From: Enterococcus casseliflavus NBRC 100478
Lineage (GTDB): Bacteria; Bacillota; Bacilli; Lactobacillales; Enterococcaceae
Reading direction: 5' to 3'
NCBI RefSeq assembly: GCF_001544095.1
Contig: NZ_BCPT01000023.1
Coordinates: 1 to 42,977 of the forward strand
Length of the DNA stretch: 42,977 bases
Part shown: piece after piece, positions 1 through 8,995 of the stretch
Layout: every line of letters begins with the position of its first letter
Position numbering within the stretch: position 1 is the first letter of the stretch
Program-made: the position numbers and the translations under genes
The notes under the pieces: model-generated
Databases searched by the model: none
Seen by the model: only the letters and a program-made list of their open reading frames with translations
Told to the model about the DNA's origin: nothing

Positions 1-1170
1 AATAACAAAACGACCTTCACCACCCCACCAGCGACCATAGTAATCTTGTTCACCGTCGCGGTCTTTCACAAACACATCATTTGCTTCAAATTCCTCTCTA
101 AAGGGATGCTTTTCTAAAATACCCGGTTTCAAATTCACGATAACATTGATTCCTAGCTGGTTCATTTTGTTAAAGAACGCATCTGAATCTGGAAAACGCG
201 TTTTATTCCAATGAAACACATACCTCAGATTATCTTCTTCACCAGAGGAATAGCCCGATGCTAGCTTAAAATTATCGATCATCATACCATGGGCCCGATG
301 CTTTTCAATCACACCATAGATTTCTTGGTCACAATTTTTGTCAAGTTCTGCATAATACATCGTAGATGCAGTAAAACCTAAGCTGTGTTTAGGCGGCAAA
401 GCTTGCTTGCCTGTTAGATCGGTATAGCGATTGACAACTTCTTTTACTGAAGGACCGTTGATAAAAAAGAGATCGATCTCGTTACCATCTGTTTGATAAT
501 AGCTATAGGGGTCCCAATAACCACTGATCTCATTACCCATATCAAATACAGACTCATAAGAATTGTTATAAAAGAGACCAATCGCTGTTTGGTTGCTTTC
601 ACTCAGACGAATATAGAAAGGGATATGCTTGTATAACGGATCACCAAACTCTGGATCGTGACCAATTGCGTCTTTGGCGGACATGCGCATCCGTCTGCCT
701 TTTTTATCATGGTGCCCTGTCTTTTCGCCAAAACCATAAAAATGATCGGTTTTTGGTTCGATTTTATTATAATGGTACGCTCTGCCTAGCTGGTCGATCT
801 CAAAAGCCCGTTCTGGCAAATCAGAGTAAATCAATTCGTCTTTCTGGTTGTAGATTCTGAAATGGAAGGGTGCTTTGTAGATGATCACCTTTAATTTTTT
901 GGCAGGAAAAATCAAGGTATCTTCCGTTTCTTCACACGGGACAGTAACCGCTGCGACTCGCTTACGCTCCTCCTTCAATAAGGAATCCAAGCGATCCTCC
1001 CAAGCGGTCATTACTAAGGCATACGATTTTTCGATAAATGTCCGATCAAAAGAGGCGCGGATTCGGACAATATCTTCCGTGAGAAATAGTAGTTGAATCG
1101 TTGCTTCTTCGGTATGGATCAAGTAATCATCGGGTCGTTTTTCAAGATAAAGAAATGTTTTCACTCTCAT
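1..1170 (-). CDS. GH31 alpha-glucosidase-like enzyme, 5' part only (cut by window edge)
   Basis: The reading frame is open from an ATG at 1170 to the window edge (390 codons), so the C-terminal half, with the catalytic aspartates, is missing. The N-terminal half aligns by eye with the complete GH31 enzyme at 5344-7836: shared stretches include FYGFGEKTG, LYKHIPFY, MYYxELxKxCDQ, KPGILxxHPF and a WWGG motif. It is therefore a paralogue in the same operon. GH31 enzymes hydrolyse terminal alpha-glycosidic bonds; no signal peptide is visible, so it should act in the cytoplasm. The start has a good ribosome binding site (AAGGGGAC, about 4 nt spacing) and lies inside the 3' end of the HEFFH-protein gene (29 nt overlap), which suggests translational coupling. 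Substrate specificity cannot be read from this fragment. Confidence 0.88.
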   Translation of the reverse strand, partial: MRVKTFLYLEKRPDDYLIHTEEATIQLLFLTEDIVRIRASFDRTFIEKSYALVMTAWEDRLDSLLKEERKRVAAVTVPCEETEDTLIFPAKKLKVIIYKAPFHFRIYNQKDELIYSDLPERAFEIDQLGRAYHYNKIEPKTDHFYGFGEKTGHHDKKGRRMRMSAKDAIGHDPEFGDPLYKHIPFYIRLSESNQTAIGLFYNNSYESVFDMGNEISGYWDPYSYYQTDGNEIDLFFINGPSVKEVVNRYTDLTGKQALPPKHSLGFTASTMYYAELDKNCDQEIYGVIEKHRAHGMMIDNFKLASGYSSGEEDNLRYVFHWNKTRFPDSDAFFNKMNQLGINVIVNLKPGILEKHPFREEFEANDVFVKDRDGEQDYYGRWWGGEGRFVI

Positions 1171-1789
1171 AATAGTCCCCTTTTCCCTGAATCAATGCAC
1201 AGTCCAAGAGACAGGGATTGAATTTTGAATCATTTATTTCTTTCGTAAAAACCATCGCAGCGATTTCACTCAAGACACGCAAGTTAACGATTTGCGGTAT
1301 CCCTAAAAACTTTCTGAGCTGAACTTTTTTCGTTCTCGTGTAGATCGATGCTTGTTGCTGCTCTTCGATCCAGTGAAAAAATTCATGTCCGAAAACCAGG
1401 TTCGCAATTTCTGTGTCGGTGCTCTTGATTGCCCTGTTTTCTAAAAAGGCTGCTATCTGTGTGATTGCTGCCTCATTGATGAATAATTGATTAGGTGGCT
1501 GAAACTGCCCTAAGATCATTCCACTAGCATTTAAGGGCACTTGATTTCGCAACAATAGCTTGGTTTGTTTGCAGATGGTCCCCCTATCAAAGGGGTGACC
1601 ATACATTTCTAAAAATTCTTTGGCAGCAGTTTCGCCACATTGTCGTGCTTGCTCAATCAGCTCCACATGATCTGATCCTTGGTATTTGCAGGCAAAGGGA
1701 TCGGTCATGAATAGATAATTCGCCCAAAATTCGTCATCGTATTGCGTTAGTTCCTGCAATGGTCGTCTTAAAATAGTCGTGTGATTCAT
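1142..1789 (-). CDS. Unrecognised protein with zincin-like HEFFH motif
   Basis: I do not recognise this 215-216 residue protein as a named family. It carries GHEFFHWIEE at about residues 135-144, which fits the HExxH zinc-binding signature. About 36 residues further on, SEIAAMVF holds a glutamate placed like the third zinc ligand of gluzincins and of ImmA/IrrE-type (DUF955) peptidases. There is no signal peptide or membrane segment. It lies 11-14 nt after the HyuA gene and overlaps the second GH31 gene, so it belongs to the catabolic operon. Two adjacent ATGs are possible; the AGGTGA ribosome binding site is 3 nt from the ATG at 1792 and 6 nt from that at 1789, so the second is preferred. A metalloprotease or metal-dependent amidase role is inference from the motif and neighbours only. 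Confidence 0.8.
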   Translation of the reverse strand: MNHTTILRRPLQELTQYDDEFWANYLFMTDPFACKYQGSDHVELIEQARQCGETAAKEFLEMYGHPFDRGTICKQTKLLLRNQVPLNASGMILGQFQPPNQLFINEAAITQIAAFLENRAIKSTDTEIANLVFGHEFFHWIEEQQQASIYTRTKKVQLRKFLGIPQIVNLRVLSEIAAMVFTKEINDSKFNPCLLDCALIQGKGDYYESENISLS

Positions 1790-1803
1790 CATTGATCACC
1801 TGA

Positions 1804-3930
1804 TCATGTTTGTTTGATGTTTCCTGCGACCAGTAAAACTTCTGTGTCCCCTTGTAAATCATCTAGCTCAATGCCCATCAATAATGCTAACTGTTCAAGC
1901 GTTGAAGCAGAGAAGTCCATCACTCGTGAACCAAAACAGACATAAAACTCTGGTCGAACAATGATCTCACTTTGATAAACAGACATTTCTTCCCACAATT
2001 TCTCCACTGCCTCTCGGTAAGTGGCAATCGTTGCTTTTGCTGCCAAAGCATTCGCTCGTTGCACTTTGATAAAGCCTTTTTTATCTAAGATACGAACTTG
2101 AGTGGGACCGTCATGTGTCGCTTCACTAAACACGAAGAAGGCATTTGTTTTCGCCAACAAGGTCGTTTGCTGCTCCGTCAAGCGCATGTCTTTGGCAGCC
2201 AAAGCCAATGCTTCTTCTTCCGAACATTCTTTTAATAGATCCATGGCTTTGACTTCGGTGGAACCAGTCGCGATCGCGGTCACTTTTGACGTCTGTTGAT
2301 CGATTTCAATATGAACTTCGATCGTTTCTGCACTTGCTCCACTATCGATGGCCTTATCTAGTGCTTCTTGTTTGATGGCACGAATGTCTTCTGGACTTGG
2401 CGATGGGATGATCCGCTCAACGACATCACGCACCATGGCTAAAGCAACACCGATGGAAGAAATCACTTCCGCATTTTCTGGGATATCATATTTCACTTGA
2501 TCTTTATTGGAATAATACGTAATCAAGGAGGAGGCACCGCCACCTACTCCTACCAAGGAGATTTGGTCTTTTTCTAGCTTGTATTTATCTACCAGTTCGT
2601 TGATGACCGGTGCAATCTTTTGGTAAGATTTTTCCATGATTTGGTTCGCGATATCTTCCACTGTCGTCTTGCAATAATCCGCCAATACTTGCATTGCTTT
2701 ACGTGCAGAAGGAATATTTCCATAAGAAAAATGATTCGGTTCTACCAGACCCAAGACATTGGCTGCGCAAGAGTTTGTAATGGTGACAGCTGAACCGTCT
2801 TCCATAAGAATTCGGACGTAATCGGCAGGATCACCAGGCTTAGGCGAAAAGAAATCGACCTTTGGCTGATTGATTTTCTCAGTATCGGTGTATACGGCAT
2901 AATCAAGTCCTGCGATATGTGCAGAACGTGGGCCAACGTCAATGATCCCATTTTTATCCGCGCGAACCATTGAACCACCTGCAACGCCGAGGATTCGTAC
3001 ATCTAATGAACTGATGTACGTAGCATGACCACCCACGATAGAATAATCGATCGTGGGCCGTCCATTTTTGATGACACCGATATTGGTGGTCGTTCCACCA
3101 ACTTCAAAATAGATCCCATTTGAAGCCAGCAGATACATCAATGAACCCATGACCGAAGCAGCCGGTCCTGACAACATCGTCAATACGGGACGACGCTTCA
3201 TTTCAGTGATTTCCATCACCCCACCGTCACCACGCATGATCATCAACGGAACAGTTACGCCTGCTTGTCGAACGGCATTTTCGGTTGATGTTGCGGTATT
3301 TAGCATTTTTGGTAAAATACTGGCATTGATTACTGCCGTATGAGTTCGCCGCGTTAAGCCATATAGCTTCGTGATATCTGATGCCATCGTAGAAGGAATA
3401 TTTTTTTGCTTGGCTACATTGGAAACCAGCTCCTCGGGACCGATATCATCTACCCCAAACGCCATGGAAGAAACGATGACCTCCGCAGATTCTTGCTTTA
3501 GCGCAGCAATTTTGTCACCGATTTTGTCTTCGGATACTTCTTTTAGTTTCAGAAATTCATTAGCGATCTGAATTTCTTTGCCTTCTCCTAAAACAATATT
3601 TTTTATGTTTAATTGTTTCTTCGCGAGAAATCCTTCTAAGCCGCCTTTGGCTATCCCTAAAATCCCTACTTTCGCCACGTCACCTTCAATTAATGCATTG
3701 GTCGCCTGCGTGGTACTATGGGCAACAAAAATCACTTCTTCCGGAGCAATATTGTTTTCTTTTAAGCAATTTTGAAAGGTCTGAATGACACCTTTTGCCA
3801 CTCCTGAAACATCATCGTGGGTTGTTTTGACGGAAGATTTCCCAATAATCTCATGCGTCGTATTATCGATCGCTACCGCTTTTGTATGGGTTCCACCCAC
3901 GTCAATTCCCATCCGTACTCTTCTTGTCAT
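1804..3930 (-). CDS. Hydantoinase/oxoprolinase family protein (HyuA-like)
   Basis: 708 residues, the usual length for a stand-alone HyuA (N-methylhydantoinase A / acetone carboxylase beta-like) subunit and far short of the roughly 1280 residues of eukaryotic-type 5-oxoprolinase. The actin-fold ATP motifs are visible: GIDVGGTHTKAVAID (residues 8-22), AHSTTQATNALIEG (70-83), SGPAASVMG (254-262), EVGGTTTNIG (276-285) and a glycine-rich VGVGGGASS. The second phosphate motif reads EVGGTTTN where many relatives have D-x-GGTxxD. Family members open lactam or hydantoin rings, or carboxylate ketones, with ATP. No HyuB partner is seen here; one could lie beyond the left edge. The ATG at 3930 has AAGAGTGG about 8 nt upstream. 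Its neighbours are a permease (39 nt away) and the HEFFH protein, so it is probably the ATP-using step of the operon; the substrate is unknown. Confidence 0.88.
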   Translation of the reverse strand: MTRRVRMGIDVGGTHTKAVAIDNTTHEIIGKSSVKTTHDDVSGVAKGVIQTFQNCLKENNIAPEEVIFVAHSTTQATNALIEGDVAKVGILGIAKGGLEGFLAKKQLNIKNIVLGEGKEIQIANEFLKLKEVSEDKIGDKIAALKQESAEVIVSSMAFGVDDIGPEELVSNVAKQKNIPSTMASDITKLYGLTRRTHTAVINASILPKMLNTATSTENAVRQAGVTVPLMIMRGDGGVMEITEMKRRPVLTMLSGPAASVMGSLMYLLASNGIYFEVGGTTTNIGVIKNGRPTIDYSIVGGHATYISSLDVRILGVAGGSMVRADKNGIIDVGPRSAHIAGLDYAVYTDTEKINQPKVDFFSPKPGDPADYVRILMEDGSAVTITNSCAANVLGLVEPNHFSYGNIPSARKAMQVLADYCKTTVEDIANQIMEKSYQKIAPVINELVDKYKLEKDQISLVGVGGGASSLITYYSNKDQVKYDIPENAEVISSIGVALAMVRDVVERIIPSPSPEDIRAIKQEALDKAIDSGASAETIEVHIEIDQQTSKVTAIATGSTEVKAMDLLKECSEEEALALAAKDMRLTEQQTTLLAKTNAFFVFSEATHDGPTQVRILDKKGFIKVQRANALAAKATIATYREAVEKLWEEMSVYQSEIIVRPEFYVCFGSRVMDFSASTLEQLALLMGIELDDLQGDTEVLLVAGNIKQT

Positions 3931-3969
3931 GTTCTATACCACTCTTTTCTAGCCTTTTGTGCTGATTTT

Positions 3970-5310
3970 TTACATTAAAGATCCGTACATGAGATAGACA
4001 ACGATTGCCATAATGACACATAGGGTCGCTGATGTTGGGATCCCAAGACGCATATAATCTTTGGACTGTACTTTGGCATAATCCAATGCCCAGACTGCTC
4101 CTGAAAGGGTAATGTCTAGTCCTTGGGGAATGATCGTTGTCACGATAAACAATGGATAGAGAAATTGAATCGGCCAACTTGTTACCGCAGCTACGACATG
4201 TAAAAGTGCAAGACCGCTTCCGACTAAATTCATCGGCCCTCTAAAATGACCTAAGACACCAAAGACACCAAACACGATCGCCAATCCTAATGTGGTTGCA
4301 GGAATCACTGGGCTTAATAATGCACCTAGATAGGGAGCAACATACGCAGCTGCCGCATTGTAAGTGGCGATGGCTAACAAGAACGCCATCATCGGTGCAA
4401 CACTGATCGCCCCATCAGATCCATATTTGGCAATTTTCCGACTTGCTTCCACAAAGCCGCCTTTTAGATGCCCTGTCGTGATCAGTGCAAACAAACTGGA
4501 TAAAATAAAGGAAAGGATCACGGGTAGATTAAATGCGATCAACAAAATCACGGGCATAGCAACGGAAATCAGTGAAAGAGCAGGAGCACTTTTGGCTGTG
4601 GACTGACCTGCATCCCAAGAATAGACTTTTTTGGCTTTCCCGATCTTCACATTAACGATCGTCAAGATCACGATCAAAGAAATCGTCGCTGCCACGATCG
4701 CAAATGGGAAATAATCATTGTAACTATAATTCGCAAATTCTGGACTCGTCGTTTCGAAAATCGTTTGATACTGTTGGAAATTCACTACATTCAAGAAGGA
4801 GGCACTCACTCCCGCTGAACCAATAAAAGCAAAAACGGAAACAAGTGGTGAGATACCTAATGCCAGCATGATCGGTAAAACAACTACCCCGATAGCAATG
4901 TATGGTCCGACACCAGTTAACGAAGTGAACAATACAGCTGTAACCAAGCACAGCAAGTTGACGGTCACTCGCGGATGATCGCCCCCTAATTCCACGGTCT
5001 TACGAATCAAAGTAGAAGCAATCCCTGTTTCAATCAAGACGGTACCAAAGAATGCCCCGAACAACACATTGACTAAAACATTTCGTCCGTATGCTTCGGG
5101 TCCCGCTTGGAAGACATCCGTCAGCACTTCAACTGCGGTCAATCCCTCCATAGCACTATTGGGCTCAATCATATTTCCTGCAAAACTAATGGCGATCCAA
5201 ATCGCACTCATTAAGAAAAAGCCAACGGTCATGTTATAGCCCTTGATACAATAAAAAGCCATAAATAAAATCGACAAAATGACCAATCCGCCTAATACCT
5301 GTGTAATCAT
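3970..5310 (-). CDS. Ion-transporter-superfamily permease (citrate/gluconate-like)
   Basis: 446 residues, very hydrophobic, with about 10-12 membrane spans and glycine- and proline-rich re-entrant stretches (TSLTGVGPYIAIG near residue 130, LGHFRGPMNLVGSG near 350). This resembles the ArsB/NhaD/CitMHS/GntP-type ion transporter superfamily, whose members carry organic anions with H+ or Na+. I cannot assign a substrate. The start has a strong GAGGAGG ribosome binding site 7 nt upstream. The gene lies 33 nt after the complete GH31 gene and 39 nt before hyuA, so it is probably the uptake system for whatever the operon degrades. A non-phosphorylating transporter next to cytoplasmic glucosidases would suit a charged alpha-glucoside, but that is inference. 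Confidence 0.78.
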   Translation of the reverse strand: MITQVLGGLVILSILFMAFYCIKGYNMTVGFFLMSAIWIAISFAGNMIEPNSAMEGLTAVEVLTDVFQAGPEAYGRNVLVNVLFGAFFGTVLIETGIASTLIRKTVELGGDHPRVTVNLLCLVTAVLFTSLTGVGPYIAIGVVVLPIMLALGISPLVSVFAFIGSAGVSASFLNVVNFQQYQTIFETTSPEFANYSYNDYFPFAIVAATISLIVILTIVNVKIGKAKKVYSWDAGQSTAKSAPALSLISVAMPVILLIAFNLPVILSFILSSLFALITTGHLKGGFVEASRKIAKYGSDGAISVAPMMAFLLAIATYNAAAAYVAPYLGALLSPVIPATTLGLAIVFGVFGVLGHFRGPMNLVGSGLALLHVVAAVTSWPIQFLYPLFIVTTIIPQGLDITLSGAVWALDYAKVQSKDYMRLGIPTSATLCVIMAIVVYLMYGSLM

Positions 5311-5343
5311 TTCTTTTCCTCCTCGTTTTTACATTTCTTTTTC

Positions 5344-7836
5344 TTACATCCCTAACAAATCAAAGTTTTCAAAGGAGATCACCGCTTGATAATCTGCTTT
5401 TGGATTTGGGTATTTGATAAAGACTTGACCCATGGTTTGACTATAGTACCAGCCTTCCTTCGCAGCCTCGAATTGCTTACGATGCTGAAAATGAGGAACA
5501 AGCTGCCCATCAATCGTTACCCAAAAAGGCGCTTTTTCGTGGTTGATGATTTTTAAAAGAATCTTTTCGATCTGCGTTGGATAGTCACCCGTTCGTTTCA
5601 CTGTCACTTTGACCTGTTCTCCAGGTTCCACATAAATCTCTTCTTTCAAGTAGGCGCCTGTCTTGTAAGCCAATGATTTCCCGTCATCTTCATAATGGGT
5701 GAAGTGACAAGCTTGATCTGGTGCCACTAAAATCTCTAGCTCAGTGACCGCCTCAGAATGAAGATTTCTTACTTCATTCGCTGCAAAAAGGGTGATCGAC
5801 CCACCAATCACGAACAACGGTACACTATCGATCGTCACAGGAATGGCTAATGTTTGGCCCCCTTGGTACTTCTGTCGTGAATAAAAGTCATAATAAACTG
5901 CCCCTTCTGGCAAATAGACCTCACGGACTTTTTGGCCTTTTTCAACGACATTCGCTACGAGTAATGATTCTCCGACAACAAAATCAATGCCGTTGTCATA
6001 ACAGTTGGCATCCTCTTGAAATTTCATAAAGGTCGGTTGAATAATTGGCAAACCAGTCTCAGCCGCCCGCACCATCAATGAATAATAATAAGGAATCATT
6101 TTGTATCGAAATTGGATCGCCTCCGCAATCCGTTGCTTACTTGCAGAAAACATCCAGGGTTCAGTCACCGTATTATCAGTATTGGTTGAATGAATCGAGA
6201 AGCGGGGTTGGAAAATTCCATTTTGGACCCAGCGGACAAACAACTCTTCTTCAGGAGCATCCCCATAAAAGCCACCGATATCACAGCCATAATTGGTCAC
6301 CCCAGAAAGCGCCATTCCTAAAACTGTCGCGATGTTGTATTTTAGCGACTCCCAACTCGTTCGGTTATCCCCAGACCAAGATTGGGCAAAACGCTGAATT
6401 CCCGCATGCCCTGCCCGACAAACCACAAAGGGTCGGGTGTTCGGGTGCTCTTCTATGATGGCTTCGGTTGTGATTTGGCACATAAGATTTGCCATGATTG
6501 GACGCAGCTGACCAATGGTACCGGTTTTCCCATCATAAAAACAACGAGCATCTTGATCGACAATACTTTCATATTCACAATTATCATTCCAAACACTGGT
6601 TACACCGTAAGATAAGACATGTTCCTTTAAATACTTTTTCCAAATCCTCCGTGTATGGGGATTGGTAAAATCAGCGAAAACTCCTTTTCCTCCCCACCAA
6701 GTACCTAAAGCATTTTTACCTTTGTCCATTCTGTCTTTCACAAAAATTTGTTCTTCTTGAAGTGACTGAAAGAATGGGTGCGTTAAGAGAATCCCAGGTT
6801 TGACATTAGGCGAGGTCGTGACGCCCCGTTTCTCCATCTCAGCGAAGAATCCTTTAGGGTCTTTAAATCGCTCCTTGTTCCACGTAAAAAAGTAGCGCTG
6901 CCCCTCATGATTGCAATAGCCTGAAGACAACTGGAAGCCATCGATCGGTACCGATTCTTCTTTAGCGGTATCAATGAAATCAATGATCGCTTGATCGCAA
7001 TCTTTAGACAGTTCAGAATAATACATGGATGAACCTAGGTAGCCCAATGCATATTTAGGTAGCATCGCCGACCGTCCAGTCAACGAGGTATAGCGCTGAA
7101 CCACTTCTTTGATCGTTGGTCCTGCAATAAAAAATAAGTCAATGTCTCCTCCGTCTACTCGAAAACGACTGTGTTTCTTCCAATAATTACTATGTGAGCG
7201 CCCCATATCAAAATCACATTCATATGTGGTGTGATAAAAGTAACCACTGGCAACTTTTGTTCGCTTATTGCTTTTTACATAGAAGGGAATGTGCTTATAA
7301 AGAGAATCGGCATTTTTAGGATCATAGCCCATCGTATCGCGAGGACTCATAACCATAAAAGTATGACTTTTCTCTATAGCACCTGTTTTTTCCCCAAATC
7401 CGTAAAAGCAATCTCCCTCTACTATTTCACTGGTGTGGATTTTGCGCTTATTCGCATCTTCCATCAATGCAAGATCGACGATATCTTTGTGCAAAACCAA
7501 ATCCTCTTGGTCGTAAATCACCAATTGATAGGGATCCTTGTAGAGAAACACTTTCAATTTCTTGCCGATCAACCCAATCTTGTCTTCTTCTTCAATGACC
7601 TGAAATTCTTGTAAATCGACTCGCTGACGCTCTGCTCCAATCAACTGATCGAAGCGATCTTGCCAGCCTGTCAACACTAAACTGTAAGACGCCTCATCAA
7701 ATTCCTCATCAAAGCTGGCACGAATCCGAATAATTTCGTCAGTCAAGAACATGATCTTCACTAAACAACCATTTGTTCGAATCAAAAAACAGTGATTTTT
7801 TTCTTGACTATCGATGACACTTGTTGCAATCTTCAT
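5344..7836 (-). CDS. GH31 family alpha-glucosidase, complete
   Basis: 830 residues, a normal length for bacterial GH31. The order is an N-terminal beta-sandwich (to about 250), a TIM barrel (about 255-600) and C-terminal beta domains. The catalytic nucleophile should be D418 in VWNDNCEYE, and the acid/base D490 in WSGDN, the classic GH31 R-x-W-S-G-D-N region. RPRFSIHS-like barrel residues follow (QPRFSIHS near 543). WNDNCEYE in place of the usual W-x-D-M-N-E marks a divergent subgroup. No signal peptide is present, so it acts inside the cell on imported alpha-glucosides. It is the first gene of the operon, with a very strong AAGGAGGT site 6 nt before ATG at 7836 and a cre-like site upstream. 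A paralogue lies at 1-1170. Alpha-xylosidase or another GH31 specificity cannot be excluded. Confidence 0.93.
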   Translation of the reverse strand: MKIATSVIDSQEKNHCFLIRTNGCLVKIMFLTDEIIRIRASFDEEFDEASYSLVLTGWQDRFDQLIGAERQRVDLQEFQVIEEEDKIGLIGKKLKVFLYKDPYQLVIYDQEDLVLHKDIVDLALMEDANKRKIHTSEIVEGDCFYGFGEKTGAIEKSHTFMVMSPRDTMGYDPKNADSLYKHIPFYVKSNKRTKVASGYFYHTTYECDFDMGRSHSNYWKKHSRFRVDGGDIDLFFIAGPTIKEVVQRYTSLTGRSAMLPKYALGYLGSSMYYSELSKDCDQAIIDFIDTAKEESVPIDGFQLSSGYCNHEGQRYFFTWNKERFKDPKGFFAEMEKRGVTTSPNVKPGILLTHPFFQSLQEEQIFVKDRMDKGKNALGTWWGGKGVFADFTNPHTRRIWKKYLKEHVLSYGVTSVWNDNCEYESIVDQDARCFYDGKTGTIGQLRPIMANLMCQITTEAIIEEHPNTRPFVVCRAGHAGIQRFAQSWSGDNRTSWESLKYNIATVLGMALSGVTNYGCDIGGFYGDAPEEELFVRWVQNGIFQPRFSIHSTNTDNTVTEPWMFSASKQRIAEAIQFRYKMIPYYYSLMVRAAETGLPIIQPTFMKFQEDANCYDNGIDFVVGESLLVANVVEKGQKVREVYLPEGAVYYDFYSRQKYQGGQTLAIPVTIDSVPLFVIGGSITLFAANEVRNLHSEAVTELEILVAPDQACHFTHYEDDGKSLAYKTGAYLKEEIYVEPGEQVKVTVKRTGDYPTQIEKILLKIINHEKAPFWVTIDGQLVPHFQHRKQFEAAKEGWYYSQTMGQVFIKYPNPKADYQAVISFENFDLLGM

Positions 7837-7873
7837 ATATACCTCCTTAAACGATTGTCACAAAAACGGACTT

Positions 7874-7887
7874 AGAAATCGCTTTCA
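7874..7887 (-). promoter_or_regulatory. Probable catabolite-responsive element (cre) for the GH31 operon
   Basis: On the minus strand the sequence TGAAAGCGATTTCT fits the CcpA cre consensus (TGWAANCGNTNWCA) at all but the last position. It ends 38 nt before the GH31 start codon, where bound CcpA would block transcription. I could not choose a convincing promoter in 7890-8000. A weak TTGTAT-17-TACTAT lies upstream, which would place the cre in the leader. Carbon catabolite repression fits a glycosidase operon. Confidence 0.65.
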
Positions 7888-8109
7888 CTTACACTAAAAA
7901 AAATAATTGCTTTCTATCTAGGAAGAGCAATTTTCTATGACCGTTTGCTTATTGATAATAGTAACTTCTCATATATTAATATACAACGGACAGATTTCGA
8001 GAATTGTCCTCCTCACTTCTGCAACCTGATTCTGGTCCCTTGGATTGTCCTTTCGATAGCGAAGTGATTTGTAAAACGTCTAGTCTATTCAGCAAAAAGG
8101 AGTGTTCAA

Positions 8110-8934
8110 ATGGTTTTCTTTTATCAATTCATGCTGGGATTGTTTGCCAGTACATTCGTTGCAGCGGCAGCATTCGTCTTTCAGTGGCTGACTGTTTCTG
8201 GCGCACTGGCTGCGATTCTTTGCGGCACACTGGTCATTGGCTTTGGTCCGTGGTACAGCATCTTTTTGATTGGCTTTTTCTTTGCCAGCTCTGGCATCAT
8301 TGGTCTTTTAAAGAAAATGCGCAGTCAGCCAGAGTTAGCTGTGCTTGCCAAAGGTGCTCGCCGTGATGCAAAACAAGTCTTTGCGAACATCGTACCAAGC
8401 ATCTTTGCTCTACTGCTTGCCTTTTGGACGAAAGAACCGCTATTCCTTTGGGGATTTGTGGCGGGAATCGCTAGCTGTACGGCTGACACTTGGGGCTCAG
8501 AAATCGGCGTGCTGAGTCCAAGTCCACCGCGTCACTTACTAACGGGAAAAAAATTACCACCGGGACTTTCCGGCGGTGTCAGTTGGTTGGGAACTGCCGC
8601 TTCCCTAGCAGGGAGTCTCGCCATCACTGGTTTATTCGCAGTAGCCTTATGGTTGAACGGCAAGCCGTTCTCCTTTGATCTCTGGTTGACTTTGACTGTT
8701 TTAGGCTTTTGCGGTAGTCTCTTGGACAGCTTACTGGGCGCAACGATTCAAGTACGCTATCAATGCCCTGTCTGTCACCAATACACCGAAAAAAAAGTCC
8801 ACCACGACGTTGCCACCAAGCAAGTCGGCGGTCTTTCCTTTGTAACGAATGAAGGGGTCAATTTGCTGACTTCAATAGTGATCGTTATTTTGACTGTATG
8901 TTTCTTTTACTTAAAAATGTCTACCGCATCATAA
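8110..8934 (+). CDS. DUF92 family integral membrane protein
   Basis: 274 residues with about 6-7 membrane spans. Motifs typical of DUF92 (TIGR00297) are visible: ADTWGSEIG near residue 125, PPGLSGGVSWLG near 150-160, and GSLLDSLLGATIQVRYQCPVC near 198-215 with a CPVC pair. The family includes plant VTE6 phytyl-phosphate kinase and is related to dolichol/phytol kinases; the role in Firmicutes is not established. The start has AAAAGGAG 7 nt upstream. It is a single gene, divergent from the GH31 operon and convergent with the mgtC-like gene, ending at a shared terminator. I saw no convincing promoter in the 270-nt gap before it. Confidence 0.85.
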   Translation: MVFFYQFMLGLFASTFVAAAAFVFQWLTVSGALAAILCGTLVIGFGPWYSIFLIGFFFASSGIIGLLKKMRSQPELAVLAKGARRDAKQVFANIVPSIFALLLAFWTKEPLFLWGFVAGIASCTADTWGSEIGVLSPSPPRHLLTGKKLPPGLSGGVSWLGTAASLAGSLAITGLFAVALWLNGKPFSFDLWLTLTVLGFCGSLLDSLLGATIQVRYQCPVCHQYTEKKVHHDVATKQVGGLSFVTNEGVNLLTSIVIVILTVCFFYLKMSTAS

Positions 8935-8983
8935 AAAAAGCAGCAAAGCACGTCACTAATGTGAGGTGTCTTGCTGCTTTTTG
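8935..8983. terminator. Bidirectional intrinsic terminator
   Basis: A-tract, AAGCAGCAAA.. stem, TAAT loop region, then TTGCTGCTTTTT. The hairpin is flanked by As on the left and Ts on the right, so it can end both the DUF92 gene (+) and the MgtC gene (-). The stem has mismatches in the middle. Confidence 0.8.
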
Positions 8984-8995
8984 ACTCAATACCGA

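Noticed and set aside
1804-3930. Truncated or frameshifted 5-oxoprolinase
   Set aside because: The length and intact C-terminus match a normal stand-alone HyuA; nothing suggests a broken gene.
6045-6458. 137-codon plus-strand frame inside the complete GH31 gene
   Set aside because: It lies opposite a well-conserved enzyme, has no ribosome binding site, and its product has no recognisable pattern; it is a shadow frame.
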